NCBI GenBank assembly: GCA_027485615.1
Contig: JAIXQS010000066.1
Coordinates: 1-46,536 of the forward strand
DNA length: 46,536 nt
Source: Verrucomicrobiaceae bacterium
Lineage (GTDB): Bacteria; Verrucomicrobiota; Verrucomicrobiia; Verrucomicrobiales; Akkermansiaceae
Direction of reading: 5' to 3'
Each line of letters starts with the position of its first letter. Position 1 is the first letter of the stretch. The position numbers were made by a program, and so were the translations under genes. The notes under the pieces were generated by a model. It did not search any database. It was not told the DNA's origin and saw only the letters and a program-made list of their open reading frames with translations. This document shows, piece after piece, positions 10,060 to 19,725 of this stretch.

Positions 10060-10494
10060 TCAAGATCCGGCGGGCAGAGGATATTCCCTGATCTCGCGGA
10101 GGGGCAGAAGAACGAAGGGGCGTTCGGCGATGCGGGGGTGGGGGAGCTGGAGTTCGGGGTGTTTCAGGGAAATTTCGCCGAAGAGGAGGATATCGATGTC
10201 GATGACGCGGGGGGCGTTGCGGGTGGGGTTGGGTTCGCGGCCGAGGGCGCGCTCGATGGCCTGGGTTTCGCGGAGGAATTTCAGGGGGTCGCCGCCGGAG
10301 TAGTGGAGCTCGATGACAGTGTTGAGGAAGCGGGGGGAATCCGGCGGGCAATCCTGCGGAGCGGTGTCGTGCAGTGAGGCGGTGAGGAAGGGTTCGCCGG
10401 GCGTGGCGACTTCCCTCAGGGCGGCGATGGCGGCGGCGAGGTGGGCGGCGCGGTCGCCGAGATTGGAGCCGAGGGCGATGGCGACGCGGGGCAC
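10060..10494 (-). CDS. folK: 6-hydroxymethyl-7,8-dihydropterin pyrophosphokinase
   Basis: A 144-residue HPPK. This enzyme transfers pyrophosphate from ATP to 6-hydroxymethyldihydropterin in cytoplasmic folate synthesis. Seen in the sequence: the N-terminal IALGSNLGDR, the central IERALGREPN, and the signature PRVIDIDILLFG with the catalytic/metal Asp pair, followed by LPHPRIAERPFVLLPL. The length is normal for a monofunctional HPPK. FolB, the enzyme immediately before it in the pathway, is encoded about 20 kb away (30664-31020), so folate genes are dispersed here. Confidence 0.95.
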   Translation of the reverse strand: MPRVAIALGSNLGDRAAHLAAAIAALREVATPGEPFLTASLHDTAPQDCPPDSPRFLNTVIELHYSGGDPLKFLRETQAIERALGREPNPTRNAPRVIDIDILLFGEISLKHPELQLPHPRIAERPFVLLPLREIREYPLPAGS

Positions 10495-10549
10495 GCTGAA
10501 ATTCTAAATTTGAATTTTTAAATTCTAAAGAAGAGGGGGCTTGCGGAGC

Positions 10550-12013
10550 CTAGTCCTTTAGGTTGGCGAGCTTGGCGATACCGTAGTTGGCTTGCACGCG
10601 GGCGTTCGCTTCAGCGACCTTTTCCGAGGGGATGATGACGGGGCGCTGGGCGCCGTGGAGCTCGATGACGTGGAACTCGGGCGGGGTGCCGCCGTAGAGC
10701 AGCTCGTGGGCGTGGGCGAGATCGCGGACGGCGGTGCCATTGATCTTGTCGACGGCGAGGCCTGTGAAATTCTCGATCTGCGAGGTGACGGGATCGGGGG
10801 TGATCCGGGTGAGCATGACGATGTCCTTTTTCTCCTGGAAGATGCCTTTGGAGACGTAATCGGTGTAGAGGCGGCGGACGGTGACATCGTTGAATTTGGC
10901 GGTGGCGAAGAGGTTCGTGTCGAGCGGCTGGAAAACGAGGCCGGCGAAGACGACGTAGCGCGGCTTTTTCTCATACTGCACGGCATACATGCGGGAGGGC
11001 GGGAGGGGCTTGAGGGTGACAACCACGTCGTTCCACGAGCCGTCCCGCAGGAATCGGACGGCGACCTTGTCCCCGGAAAATTTCCGCTCGATGATCTCGT
11101 TGAGGTTCACCTTTTCCCCGTCGACAAGCACCTGTCCGTCGGAGTCCACGGGGTTGCCATCGAGGGAAATGAGGATGTCGCCGTTTTTCAGGATGCCATC
11201 GACGGAGCTGGTGGGGACGGTGTTGGTGATGAGCACGCCCTGGCCGTTGGCGGGGATGCCGAGGGCTTTGCGCATGGCGGGGTTGTGGAGGGGGAATTCG
11301 CTGATGCCGAGCTCGGCGTATTCGTCGTAGGAGCCGTCCGCGGTGTCCTTGAGGAAGCGTTTCACGACGGGAGTGGGGATGATGTAGCCGGTATTGTCCG
11401 CCGCGCGCAGGCCCTGGAAGGCGACGCCGACGACCTTGCCGCCCTGGAGCACGGGACCGCCGGAGTTCCCGGGGTTGATGGCGGCGTCGATCTGCACGAC
11501 GAGGTGCGAGTCGGCGCGGCTGTGGGAGTAGGGCTGGAAATCGATGCGAGAGACGATGCCTTTGGTGACGGAGAGCCGCTCGCCGCCAACGGGGTAACCG
11601 ATCACGGTGACCTGGGACTCGAGCTGGGGCATCTCGCCGATGGTGAAGTGGGGAAAGTCCGCGAAGTCGGAATCATCCTCAAGGGAGAGGAGGGCGAGAT
11701 CGCAATCGTGGGCGATGAACTCGACCTTGGCCGGGTATTTCTCAGGCGAGCCGTGGACAGTGACGAGGATGCGCTGCTGATTCGAGACGACGTGGGCGTT
11801 GGTAAGGATGCGGTTTTTCCCGATCAGGAAACCGGTGCCGATGCCACCGCTGAAACGGCCGGAATTCCAAGGCGTCTCATAATCCGGGATCTGCGTGGCG
11901 ACCTCGATGCGCAGCACCGAGCGGTAGAGCGATGAAGAGCCGTTCTCGGCGCTGTGTGCGGCGGGCAGAAGGGAAAAGATGGCGAGAACCAGTGCGGACG
12001 CTTGGCGGATCAT
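10550..12013 (-). CDS. Deg/HtrA-type serine protease with PDZ domains
   Basis: A 487-residue secreted trypsin-like protease (signal peptide about 1-21, ending AHSA). The triad is visible: His in LTNAHVVS, Asp in DCDLALL, Ser in NPGNSGGPVL. A first PDZ domain follows (about residues 225-330, with GVLITNTVPTSSVDGILKNGD). Then comes a long C-terminal region (about 340-487) with a second, diverged PDZ-like part. This layout resembles the plant Deg9/Deg2-like group more than DegP. A periplasmic quality-control role is inferred from the family. It precedes folK on the same strand with a 55-bp AT-rich gap. Confidence 0.9.
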   Translation of the reverse strand: MIRQASALVLAIFSLLPAAHSAENGSSSLYRSVLRIEVATQIPDYETPWNSGRFSGGIGTGFLIGKNRILTNAHVVSNQQRILVTVHGSPEKYPAKVEFIAHDCDLALLSLEDDSDFADFPHFTIGEMPQLESQVTVIGYPVGGERLSVTKGIVSRIDFQPYSHSRADSHLVVQIDAAINPGNSGGPVLQGGKVVGVAFQGLRAADNTGYIIPTPVVKRFLKDTADGSYDEYAELGISEFPLHNPAMRKALGIPANGQGVLITNTVPTSSVDGILKNGDILISLDGNPVDSDGQVLVDGEKVNLNEIIERKFSGDKVAVRFLRDGSWNDVVVTLKPLPPSRMYAVQYEKKPRYVVFAGLVFQPLDTNLFATAKFNDVTVRRLYTDYVSKGIFQEKKDIVMLTRITPDPVTSQIENFTGLAVDKINGTAVRDLAHAHELLYGGTPPEFHVIELHGAQRPVIIPSEKVAEANARVQANYGIAKLANLKD

Positions 12014-12059
12014 GTTAAGGGAAATACTAGGGAGCAGCGGTGAAATGGCAAAGGAGAAG

Positions 12060-12974
12060 TCAGCGGCTGCCGACGGCGAGCAAGGTCTGGAATTTCGGAT
12101 GCGATTCTTCCTTGTCGGCGATGATCGTCTCGATGCCGGTGAAGCCCGATTTTTCCAACATGGAGCCTATGTGGCTTTCGGAAAACCCGAGCCAGCGGTC
12201 GGCGTAGAGTTCGCGGGCTTCGGAGAAATTGTGCTGGAGCAGATCGAGGACGATGAGGCGTCCGCCGGGGCGGAGTATGCGGTAAGCGGAGTCGATGGCA
12301 CGCTGCGGATGCTCCGCATGGTGGAGTGCCTGGCTGAGGATCACGAGGTCGATGGAGCTGTCATCGATGGGCGGATCCTCGATATCGCCGATGCGGAATT
12401 CCAGGTTCGCAAGGCCGTTTTTCTCGGCGAGTTTCTGGGCGTAATCGACCATTTTCGGCGAGAGATCGATGGCGATGACTTTCTCCGCACGCTGGGCGAG
12501 GAGCTGGGAAAGGGTGCCCTCGCCCGCGCCGAGATCGGCTACGTGGCGGTAGTTCATGGCTTTCAGGAGGGCTTCGGCCAGGGCTTTCCAGGAACGGCCG
12601 GGAACGTAGTCTTTTCCGAAGCGCCCGGCGAGTTCGTCGAAATAGGCGCGGGCATAGTCCTTGCGTTTGGAAAGGATGTGGCGGAGGGCGGTGTTGTCTG
12701 AGGCGATCTCGGGAATCTCCTCTGCCGCCCGGCTGGCGATCGCTGTGAGTTCGGCCGGCATCGAGGCTGAATAGACGTTGTTTTTCCCGCTGCGCTCATC
12801 AGTGGCGAGACCGGCGGCCTTGAGCTGGGAAAGCTGGGTGGAGATACGGCTCTGGCCCATGCCGAGGATTTCCTGGAGCTCCGCGACCGAGAGCGCGTCC
12901 TGCGCCAAAAGGGACAGGAGCCGCAGCCGCGTGGGGTCGGAAAGCAGTTTCAGGGATTTGATGGTTGACGTCAT
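12060..12974 (-). CDS. ArsR-family regulator fused to a SAM-methyltransferase domain
   Basis: About 304 residues from the ATG at 12972-12974 (an in-frame ATG at 12984-12986 adds four). Residues about 1-90 are an ArsR winged helix ([36 protein letters not shown]). Residues about 130-300 are a class I methyltransferase fold ([54 protein letters not shown]). It is transcribed divergently from metK-ahcY. That context and architecture match the SahR type, regulators that sense S-adenosylhomocysteine through the methyltransferase-like domain; SAH or SAM sensing here is inferred. Catalytic methylation cannot be excluded. Confidence 0.85.
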   Translation of the reverse strand: MTSTIKSLKLLSDPTRLRLLSLLAQDALSVAELQEILGMGQSRISTQLSQLKAAGLATDERSGKNNVYSASMPAELTAIASRAAEEIPEIASDNTALRHILSKRKDYARAYFDELAGRFGKDYVPGRSWKALAEALLKAMNYRHVADLGAGEGTLSQLLAQRAEKVIAIDLSPKMVDYAQKLAEKNGLANLEFRIGDIEDPPIDDSSIDLVILSQALHHAEHPQRAIDSAYRILRPGGRLIVLDLLQHNFSEARELYADRWLGFSESHIGSMLEKSGFTGIETIIADKEESHPKFQTLLAVGSR

Positions 12975-13030
12975 GGGCGGGAACATACATCAACGCATCA
13001 CGATTTGACGATACGAAAAAACAAACAGCA
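12975..13030. promoter_or_regulatory. Divergent promoter/operator region between ArsR-MTase gene and metK
   Basis: This 56-bp spacer must hold both promoters. It contains an imperfect inverted element, CATCAACG (12990s) facing CGATTTGACG (13000s), a plausible ArsR-type dimer site. No SAM or SAH riboswitch-like structure fits in so short a leader. Operator assignment is inferred from position and imperfect symmetry. Confidence 0.35.
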
Positions 13031-14224
13031 ATGAACACCTACATCTTCTCCTCAGAATCCGTTGGCGAAGGCCATCCGGACAAAGTCGCGGACACGATCT
13101 CCGACGCCATCCTCGACGCCTGCCTTACGCTGGATCCGAAAAGCCGCGTGGCTTGCGAGACATTCGTGAAAAGCAACATGGTCGTCGTCGGCGGCGAGAT
13201 CAGTATTCCAAAAATTGGAAAACAAACCCCCATCGGCACGGTGATCAACATCGAAAAAGTCATTCGCGATGCCATCAGAGGCATCGGCTACACGAACGAT
13301 GATGACGTCTTTCACGCCGATAAGGTTTTCATCAACAACTACCTCACACCGCAATCCCCGGACATCGCGCAAGGCGTGGACGCTGCCGCTGCGGAAGGCA
13401 AGAAACACAAGGAACAAGGTGCCGGAGACCAGGGAATCATGTTCGGCTATGCCAGCAATGAGACGCCCGAGCTGATGCCCGCGCCGATCATGTTCGCCCA
13501 TCGCCTCGGACGCGAACTCACCCGCATTCGCAAGGCTGGCAAGCTCGCCAAGTGGCTCCGGCCGGACGCAAAATCACAGGTCGCTGTCGAGTATGTCGAT
13601 GACAAGCCGACCCGGATCGTCAACGTCGTCATTTCCACCCAACACGCCGAGGGCGCGAGCCACGCGGAGATCGAGAAATTCTGCATCGATCAGGTGATCA
13701 AGAAAGTTCTCCCGAAGAACATGCTCACCAAAGACACCGAGTATCACATCAATCCAACGGGTAGTTTTGTGGTTGGTGGCCCCCAAGGTGACACCGGGCT
13801 TACAGGGCGCAAGATCATCGTTGATAGCTATGGCGGCATGGGACGCCATGGTGGCGGCGCTTTCTCCGGAAAAGACCCGTCGAAAGTGGATCGCTCCGCC
13901 GCTTACATGGGTCGCTGGGTTGCGAAAAACGTGGTCGCCGCCGGCCTCGCCTCGAAGTGCGAGGTGCAGTTCGCTTACGCGATCGGCCACCCGCAGCCGC
14001 TTTCCGTCCACATCGACACCTTCGGCACCGGCGATGACGCGAAGGTTCTCGCCGCCGTGCTCAAGGTCTTCTCCTTCAAGCCCGCCGACATCGTCAGCCA
14101 GCTCAAGCTGCTGCGCCCGATCTACTCGAAAACCACGAACTACGGCCACTTTGGCAAGGACGACGCGGATCTGACGTGGGAGAAAACGGATAAGGCCGCC
14201 GCTCTTAAAAAAGCCTACAAATAA
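13031..14224 (+). CDS. metK: S-adenosylmethionine synthetase
   Basis: A 397-residue enzyme making SAM from methionine and ATP. Signatures: [19 protein letters not shown] at the N terminus, the [12 protein letters not shown] methionine/ATP block, and the glycine-rich [19 protein letters not shown] loop. I chose the ATG at 13031 because it begins directly at [14 protein letters not shown]; the upstream extension runs through the promoter region. ahcY follows after 21 bp, so SAM production and SAH removal are co-transcribed and probably controlled together by the divergent ArsR-MTase protein. Confidence 0.97.
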   Translation: MNTYIFSSESVGEGHPDKVADTISDAILDACLTLDPKSRVACETFVKSNMVVVGGEISIPKIGKQTPIGTVINIEKVIRDAIRGIGYTNDDDVFHADKVFINNYLTPQSPDIAQGVDAAAAEGKKHKEQGAGDQGIMFGYASNETPELMPAPIMFAHRLGRELTRIRKAGKLAKWLRPDAKSQVAVEYVDDKPTRIVNVVISTQHAEGASHAEIEKFCIDQVIKKVLPKNMLTKDTEYHINPTGSFVVGGPQGDTGLTGRKIIVDSYGGMGRHGGGAFSGKDPSKVDRSAAYMGRWVAKNVVAAGLASKCEVQFAYAIGHPQPLSVHIDTFGTGDDAKVLAAVLKVFSFKPADIVSQLKLLRPIYSKTTNYGHFGKDDADLTWEKTDKAAALKKAYK

Positions 14225-14245
14225 GAATATCTAACAGAAAATAAC

Positions 14246-15658
14246 ATGAGCTTCACAGATTACAAAATAAGGGACATCGGCCTCGCCGATTTCGGACGCA
14301 AGGAAATCGACATTGCCGAGCACGAGATGCCCGGCCTGATGGCGACACGGGAAAAATACGGCAAGACCAAGCCGCTCCAGGGCGTACGCATCATGGGATC
14401 GCTGCACATGACGATCCAGACGGCGGTTCTCATCGAGACGCTGGCCGATCTCGGGGCTGAGGTGCGCTGGGTTTCCTGCAACATTTTCTCGACCCAGGAT
14501 CATGCCGCTGCGGCCATCGCCGCACGTGAGATTCCGGTTTTCGCCTGGAAAGGCGAGACGCTGGAGGAATATTGGTGGTGCACATGGAAGGCGCTCGTCA
14601 ATCAGGACGGCCTCGGTCCGCAACTCATCGTCGATGACGGCGGCGACGCGACACTCCTCATCCACAAGGGTTACGAAATGGAGAACGGCTCCGACTGGAT
14701 CGATAGCCCCGGCGAGAGTGAGGAAGAGCAGGTCATCAAGGATTTGCTCAAGGACATCAAGGTCAAGCAGCCCGGCATTTTCCACACCATCGTGAAAGAC
14801 TGGAAAGGTGTCTCCGAGGAAACCACGACCGGTGTGCACCGCCTCTATCAGATGGCGAAGGCCGGCACGCTTCTTGTGCCCGCGATCAACGTCAACGACT
14901 CCGTCACAAAGTCGAAATTCGACAACCTCTACGGCTGCCGCGAGTCGCTGCTCGACGGCATCAAGCGCGCCACCGACGTGATGATTTCCGGCAAGGTCGG
15001 TGTCGTCCTCGGATACGGTGATGTCGGAAAAGGCTGTGCTCAAGCGCTGCGCGGTTCCGGCGCGCAAGTCGTGGTTACTGAGGTCGATCCGATCTGCGCG
15101 CTGCAGGCGGCGATGGAAGGTTTCCGCGTCCTCACCATCGAGGACACCCTCGGCTGGGGTGATATCTATGTCACCACCACGGGCAACAAGGACATCATCA
15201 CCCTCGACCACATGTCGAAGATGAAAGACCAGGCGATCGTTTGTAACATCGGTCACTTCGACAACGAGATCCAGATGGACAAGCTCAACAAGGCTCCCGG
15301 CGTTGCGAAGCTGAACATCAAGCCTCAGGTGGACAAGTACACCTTCCCGACCGGCAACAGCATCTACATGCTTGCAGAAGGCCGCCTCGTGAACCTCGGT
15401 TGCGGAACGGGTCACCCCTCCTTCGTGATGTCGAACAGCTTCACGAACCAGACGCTCGCCCAGATCGACCTATGGGAAAACCGCGACAGCTACAAGGCCG
15501 GCCAAGTCACGGTGCTGCCGAAGCACCTCGACGAGGAAGTCGCTAGGCTCCACCTCGCGAAGATCGGTGCGAAACTCACCAGGCTCACCGACGATCAGGC
15601 TGCCTACATCGGCCTCTCGCCGGACGGCCCGTTCAAGGCGGATCACTACCGCTATTGA
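14246..15658 (+). CDS. ahcY: Adenosylhomocysteinase
   Basis: A 470-residue S-adenosylhomocysteine hydrolase, which splits SAH to homocysteine and adenosine using tightly bound NAD. Visible motifs: [46 protein letters not shown], the Rossmann loop [19 protein letters not shown], and the C-terminal [12 protein letters not shown] typical of the family. The insert after DDGGDATL is the one seen in many bacterial enzymes. It is the second gene of the metK operon and is followed by a strong terminator. Confidence 0.97.
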   Translation: MSFTDYKIRDIGLADFGRKEIDIAEHEMPGLMATREKYGKTKPLQGVRIMGSLHMTIQTAVLIETLADLGAEVRWVSCNIFSTQDHAAAAIAAREIPVFAWKGETLEEYWWCTWKALVNQDGLGPQLIVDDGGDATLLIHKGYEMENGSDWIDSPGESEEEQVIKDLLKDIKVKQPGIFHTIVKDWKGVSEETTTGVHRLYQMAKAGTLLVPAINVNDSVTKSKFDNLYGCRESLLDGIKRATDVMISGKVGVVLGYGDVGKGCAQALRGSGAQVVVTEVDPICALQAAMEGFRVLTIEDTLGWGDIYVTTTGNKDIITLDHMSKMKDQAIVCNIGHFDNEIQMDKLNKAPGVAKLNIKPQVDKYTFPTGNSIYMLAEGRLVNLGCGTGHPSFVMSNSFTNQTLAQIDLWENRDSYKAGQVTVLPKHLDEEVARLHLAKIGAKLTRLTDDQAAYIGLSPDGPFKADHYRY

Positions 15659-15682
15659 GGCGAACGCCCGGTAAACATTCCC

Positions 15683-15718
15683 AGAAGCCAGCCGAGAGAT
15701 CGGGTGGCTTCTTTTTTT
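15683..15718 (+). terminator. Rho-independent terminator after ahcY
   Basis: AGAAGCCA (15683-15690) pairs with TGGCTTCT (15705-15712) and is followed by a run of seven T residues. It lies 25 bp past the ahcY stop and is the clearest intrinsic terminator in the window. Confidence 0.92.
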
Positions 15719-15740
15719 GGAAAAGAAACGGAGCCCGGCA

Positions 15741-16346
15741 TCACTCGACGATCACCGGTGTGCCGACCTCCACGTTATCGAAGAATTTCTCCGACATGTG
15801 GTGGGGCATACGTACGCAGCCATGCGAGGCGGCGTAGCCTGGTAGATACCCGGTGTGCATTCCGATGCCACCGTCAAAACGCATGAAGTTCGGCATCGGG
15901 GCGTTGTAAAAAACCTGTCCCGGAGTCGGCTTGTCCACGCGGGCGTCGGCGTTGTCGTTGACGGTCTGTCCGGTGGCCTTGTCCTTGATCACGCCGTAAA
16001 GGGAGGATTTATGATCCTTGCTTTTCTGGGTGATCTTGAACGCGCCCGCCCGGGTTCCCGTGTCCTCTTTTCCGGAGGAGATCCGGGAAACGCCGACCAA
16101 TACGCCGGATTTATAAAAGTAGGCTTTTTGCTCACGGCGGCTGATCTTGATCAGCGGACTGCCCGAGATTCCATCGCCATCCCAGTAAGAAACGTCGTCA
16201 GGGATGGCGGGAGCCGGATGGTGCGGGCCGCCGGAGGTGGGGCGGTGGACTGGGCCCACGCCGGCCATGTAATCCGAGCCGGGCGGAGAACTGCCGAAGC
16301 AGGAAACCATTAGCAGCGTAGCCCCAAGTAACAAAATGTATTTCAT
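15741..16346 (-). CDS. L,D-transpeptidase (YkuD) lipoprotein
   Basis: About 201 residues from the ATG at 16344-16346. The N terminus is a lipoprotein signal with a lipobox at LLMVSC. The YkuD domain (about 75-201) has the catalytic motif HTGYLPG...SHGCVRMP with the nucleophilic Cys. Such enzymes form 3-3 peptidoglycan cross-links or attach proteins to the wall in the periplasm. A longer frame to 16376 adds ten polar residues before the signal and is less likely. It is convergent with ahcY; the shared gap contains the ahcY terminator. Confidence 0.9.
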   Translation of the reverse strand: MKYILLLGATLLMVSCFGSSPPGSDYMAGVGPVHRPTSGGPHHPAPAIPDDVSYWDGDGISGSPLIKISRREQKAYFYKSGVLVGVSRISSGKEDTGTRAGAFKITQKSKDHKSSLYGVIKDKATGQTVNDNADARVDKPTPGQVFYNAPMPNFMRFDGGIGMHTGYLPGYAASHGCVRMPHHMSEKFFDNVEVGTPVIVE

Positions 16347-16446
16347 ATTCCCAAAGCGATTTTCACCGGAATTCACGCGGAATCAAGGAGCAAGATCGCA
16401 TTCCTTAGGTTGCAGGGCGGAGCATGATCCGATACAAAAATAGCGG

Positions 16447-17175
16447 ATGACGGATGTGAAAATCAACATGCCGACGCATTACGCACTCGAGCGGGATCTG
16501 CTTGAACAGCTCAGCGGCAGGCCGGGGCATCAGCGGTGCGTGGTGGGACGCGACGAATTGCTGCTCGTCCTGCATGAGGTGCCAAAGGCAGGCGTTCCGG
16601 AGCGGGACGCGGTTTTTTTCTGGCGCAGTCGCGACGGGCGGTGGTTCCAGCCTGACGGAGAGGGGCTCAAGGGCCTGGGTGACTTGCTCGACCGTTATGC
16701 AAAGGCTATCGACGAAAACGAGGAGATCCTTGAGAAGACCGATGAGGCGGAGGATCTCTTCCGAGTCCTCAAGCACGCGGGGCCGCTAACCCGTAGCAGC
16801 CGAAACATGGTCGTCGCGCTGGAGCAAGTGCTCGCCCAGGAGCCGGACGACCGCCTGATGCGCACCTACCGCGACCGTTCGCGGGAAATCGAGCGCGCGG
16901 CCGAGTTGCTCCATGCGGACGGGCGTGAGACCCTGCTCTTCTGGCAAGCCGAAGCCGCCGAGGAGCACACGAAATCCGCCACACGATTCGGGAACATCCT
17001 GTTCAAGCTCAACCTCGTGACAGGGTTTTTCCTTCCGCTCGTCGCCTTCGGCGGCCTCTTTGGTATGAACGTCGATCTGCCGGAATTCACGCAGGGCATG
17101 TTCTGGTGGATTTTTCTCGGTGCCCTTGGCGTCGGCGGAGGCCTGCTTTGTTATGTGGCAAAGGAAAGGCGCTGA
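16447..17175 (+). CDS. Compact CorA-family Mg2+ transporter-like protein
   Basis: A 242-residue protein with a soluble helical N-terminal domain and two C-terminal membrane helices (about residues 185-203 and 213-234). The CorA pore signature GMN is present (FGGLFGMNVDLPEF). At 242 residues it is shorter than classical CorA (about 315), lacking most of the alpha/beta N-terminal domain. The long helix preceding TM1 (LMRTYRDRSREIERAAELLH) matches the CorA stalk. Transport of Mg2+ or another divalent ion is inferred from GMN. It is divergent from the L,D-transpeptidase gene. Confidence 0.85.
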   Translation: MTDVKINMPTHYALERDLLEQLSGRPGHQRCVVGRDELLLVLHEVPKAGVPERDAVFFWRSRDGRWFQPDGEGLKGLGDLLDRYAKAIDENEEILEKTDEAEDLFRVLKHAGPLTRSSRNMVVALEQVLAQEPDDRLMRTYRDRSREIERAAELLHADGRETLLFWQAEAAEEHTKSATRFGNILFKLNLVTGFFLPLVAFGGLFGMNVDLPEFTQGMFWWIFLGALGVGGGLLCYVAKERR

Positions 17176-17505
17176 AAACGCCGCGCCTGTGGGTGCCGAG
17201 TCCCCAAGGCGCGATGAGGGCGCGGATAAGCGTCCGCAAGCGAAGAGCAACGAAGCAATCGGCATTCACAGGCCGCAACGGTGAAATCCCTGCCGCACAG
17301 CGGCACAATTCCCAAAACCCGATCCATCCCCGTTTCGGCGAGGACTTTTTTCAACCTGTCTGGGTGTCTTTGTTGTGGTTTTCCAGCAGTGCATCCCGCG
17401 ACCACCATTCCTCCCCGCTTCACCAAAGGATAAGGGCTTCCGGACGGCATTAGCCAATGGGAAACAAAGCACGAGTCGAGGTGGCAGCGCCTGCCCCGCG
17501 ACATT
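17176..17505. other. 330-bp intergenic region without a supported gene
   Basis: This lies between convergent corA-like and ctaB genes. Short hairpins are visible: GGCG/CGCC overlapping the corA stop (17168-17182) and TGCCGC-ACA-GCGGCA (17291-17305). Neither has a T tract. The minus-strand open frame crossing into ctaB has no domain-like content. I see no RNA gene or mobile element. Confidence 0.5.
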
Positions 17506-18402
17506 TCACCTGCGCCATGCGATAAGCAGCAAGGTGAGTGCGGCGGGCAGGTAGAGAAGGGTGGAGAAAAACAGGAGGCGGCAGGATTTCCGCTCGCCAT
17601 CCATGATGAAACGGAACGCCAGAGCCATGATCGCCAAACCGAAAAGCGGCCCGCCGACCAGCCACAGCACGCTGGTGAAACCCCAGATCCCCGGCAGCAG
17701 CGAGAAGGCTGCGAGCACGAGCGCGAACACCGCGCATAGAACCCCGCTTTTCTTTCCGCTGAGATCACCGTTCGACCACATCTTGTAACCGGCGTCCTCG
17801 TATTCAACGCGACACAGCCAGTTGATCGCGACGAAGTGAGGCAGCTGCCAGAAAAAGAGGAGACCGAAAAGGAACCATGCCTCGGGAGCGAAAATCCCTC
17901 CGCCGCCGCCGACCCAGCCGATCATCGGCGGGATCGCGCCGGGGATCGCGCCGACCAAGGTGTTCATTGAACTAAGCCGCTTCATCGGCGTGTAGACGAA
18001 TACATAGATCGCCACGGTCGCGGCCGTGAGATAGGCCGCCGGTCCGTTCACCATCACCGCGAGATGAATGATTCCCGCCGCCGAAAGCACCCAGCCCACC
18101 GCGAACGCCGTCACCGGACTCATCCGCCGCGACGGCAGCGGCCTGTCCGCCGTCCGTTTCATGACCGCGTCGAGATCGATCTCCATCAACTGGTTGAACG
18201 CCGCCGAACCGAACGCCGCCGCCGCCGTTCCGATCAGCGTGTGGAAAAGGGTCGCCCACTCCATCGACATCCCTTTCCGTGCCAGCAGATACCCGAACAA
18301 CGCAGTGACCAGCACGAAGAAATTCAGCCTTACCTTCATCAGCACGCTGAGATCCTCCCGCAGGTTCGGGGTCTTCGTGATCAGTTCCTCTTTCTCTTCC
18401 AC
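17506..18402 (-). CDS. ctaB: Protoheme IX farnesyltransferase (heme O synthase)
   Basis: A 298-residue UbiA-superfamily membrane enzyme with about eight to nine hydrophobic helices. It transfers a farnesyl group to heme b to make heme O for cytochrome oxidases. The first Asp-rich motif is NQLMEIDLDAVMKRTADRPLP. The loop YTPMKRLSSMNTLVGAIPGA and the FFWQLPHFVAINWLCRVEYE block are characteristic. It stands alone here; no cytochrome-oxidase genes are in the window. Confidence 0.95.
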   Translation of the reverse strand: MEEKEELITKTPNLREDLSVLMKVRLNFFVLVTALFGYLLARKGMSMEWATLFHTLIGTAAAAFGSAAFNQLMEIDLDAVMKRTADRPLPSRRMSPVTAFAVGWVLSAAGIIHLAVMVNGPAAYLTAATVAIYVFVYTPMKRLSSMNTLVGAIPGAIPPMIGWVGGGGGIFAPEAWFLFGLLFFWQLPHFVAINWLCRVEYEDAGYKMWSNGDLSGKKSGVLCAVFALVLAAFSLLPGIWGFTSVLWLVGGPLFGLAIMALAFRFIMDGERKSCRLLFFSTLLYLPAALTLLLIAWRR

Positions 18403-18483
18403 GCCCGCACCTTGCCGCAGCCCAAACGCGGAGTCCAGCGGGGATCTCCCTTCCTTGGGGGTTGGGTTTTGAAATTTGAAATA

Positions 18484-19581
18484 TCAGCGCACCACCCTCG
18501 CGCCGCCGCCGGATATCTGTTTCTCCACTTCCTTGCGGGTCGCCATCGAGGTGTCACCGGGCGTGGTCGATGCCAACGCGCCGTGAGCCGCGCCGTATTC
18601 GACGGCCTTCTGCGCGTCATTGAACTCCAGGAACCCGAACTGCACGCCGGACGCGAAGGAATCGCCGCCGCCGACACGGTCGAGGATTTCCAGGTCATCG
18701 TACTTCCGCGACTCATGGAATTTTCCTTCATGCCATAGGATCGCCGACCAATCGTTGATCGTGGCCGTTTTCACGCCGCGCAAGGTGGTGGCAGCAACCT
18801 TGAAGTTCGGGAACTCCTTCACCGCCGTTTCAATCATCGCCTTGAACGCGTCCAGCTCGATGTTCGAGATGTTGTGATCCACGCCCTCGACCTCGAAGCC
18901 GAGCGACGCGGTGAAATCCTCCTCGTTGCCGATCATCACATCCACGTATTTCGCGATCTCGCGGTTCACCTCGCGCGCCTTGTCGAGGCCGCCGATCGTT
19001 TTCCAGAGAGATGGGCGGTAGTTCAGGTCGTAGGAAACGATGGTGCCGTATTTGTTCGCCGCCTTCACCGCCTCCACGGTCAGATCCGCCGTGCTCTCGG
19101 AAAGGGCCGCGTAGATGCCGCCCGTGTGGAACCAGCGTGCTCCAAGTTTTCCGAAAATGTGATCCCAGTCCACGTCGCCCGGCTTGAGCTGTGACGCCGC
19201 CGTATTTCCGCGATCCGGATTCCCGACGGCGCCACGAATACCGAAGCCTCGTTCAGTGAAATTCAGGCCATTTCTAACAGAGCGCCCGATCCCGTCGTCG
19301 CCTCGCCATTGGATGAAATCCGTAGCCACCCCGCCCTGCATGATGAAATCCTCGATCAAATGCCCTACCTCGTTGTCCACGAAAGCCGTCACCACCGCCG
19401 TCTTGTAGCCGAAACATTTCCGCAAACCCCGCGAAGTGTTGTATTCCCCGCCACCTTCCCAAGCCGCGAACTGCCGCGCGGTGCGGATGCGTCCCTCGCC
19501 GGGATCAAGACGAAGCATTACCTCGCCAAGCGAGATCTGGTCAAAGGCACATTCGGATTTCGGTTTGATGGTCAAAGACAT
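18484..19581 (-). CDS. PfkB-family sugar kinase, probable 2-keto-3-deoxygluconate kinase
   Basis: About 365 residues from the ATG at 19579-19581. The ribokinase fold shows an N-terminal GEVMLRLDPGEGRIRTA strand and a GGGEYNTSRGL substrate loop. The C-terminal signature is DRVGGGDSFASG with the catalytic Asp; GGGD replaces the common GAGD. The N-terminal and substrate-loop pattern resembles KdgK, which phosphorylates 2-keto-3-deoxygluconate in hexuronate breakdown. The substrate is inferred, as no KDPG aldolase or uronate genes are adjacent. A frame to 19596 adds five residues. Confidence 0.82.
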   Translation of the reverse strand: MSLTIKPKSECAFDQISLGEVMLRLDPGEGRIRTARQFAAWEGGGEYNTSRGLRKCFGYKTAVVTAFVDNEVGHLIEDFIMQGGVATDFIQWRGDDGIGRSVRNGLNFTERGFGIRGAVGNPDRGNTAASQLKPGDVDWDHIFGKLGARWFHTGGIYAALSESTADLTVEAVKAANKYGTIVSYDLNYRPSLWKTIGGLDKAREVNREIAKYVDVMIGNEEDFTASLGFEVEGVDHNISNIELDAFKAMIETAVKEFPNFKVAATTLRGVKTATINDWSAILWHEGKFHESRKYDDLEILDRVGGGDSFASGVQFGFLEFNDAQKAVEYGAAHGALASTTPGDTSMATRKEVEKQISGGGARVVR

Positions 19582-19725
19582 GGTGCGGCCATTCAAAGTC
19601 CCGGGGCGTTTCCTGTAAAGAGGTTTGGAAAACCGCAGCAGGACTCTTTTCCTCTTCTACCTCCCGTGCTTTCCAGCGAAACTCCCCACATGCGGTAAGG
19701 AACAACCCTTCCACTCTCCCCGGCC

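Noticed and set aside
10592..11935. A 447-codon plus-strand frame
   Set aside because: It lies wholly opposite the Deg-type protease, whose catalytic motifs are all present in the other strand.
12975..13030. SAM or SAH riboswitch before metK
   Set aside because: The 56-bp spacer is too short and lacks the expected helices; a protein regulator sits next door.
14231..15415. A 394-codon minus-strand frame
   Set aside because: Shadow of ahcY, whose signatures are unmistakable.
17151..17807. A 218-codon minus-strand frame running into ctaB
   Set aside because: Overlaps ctaB in another frame, Arg/Ser/Cys-rich and without domain character.
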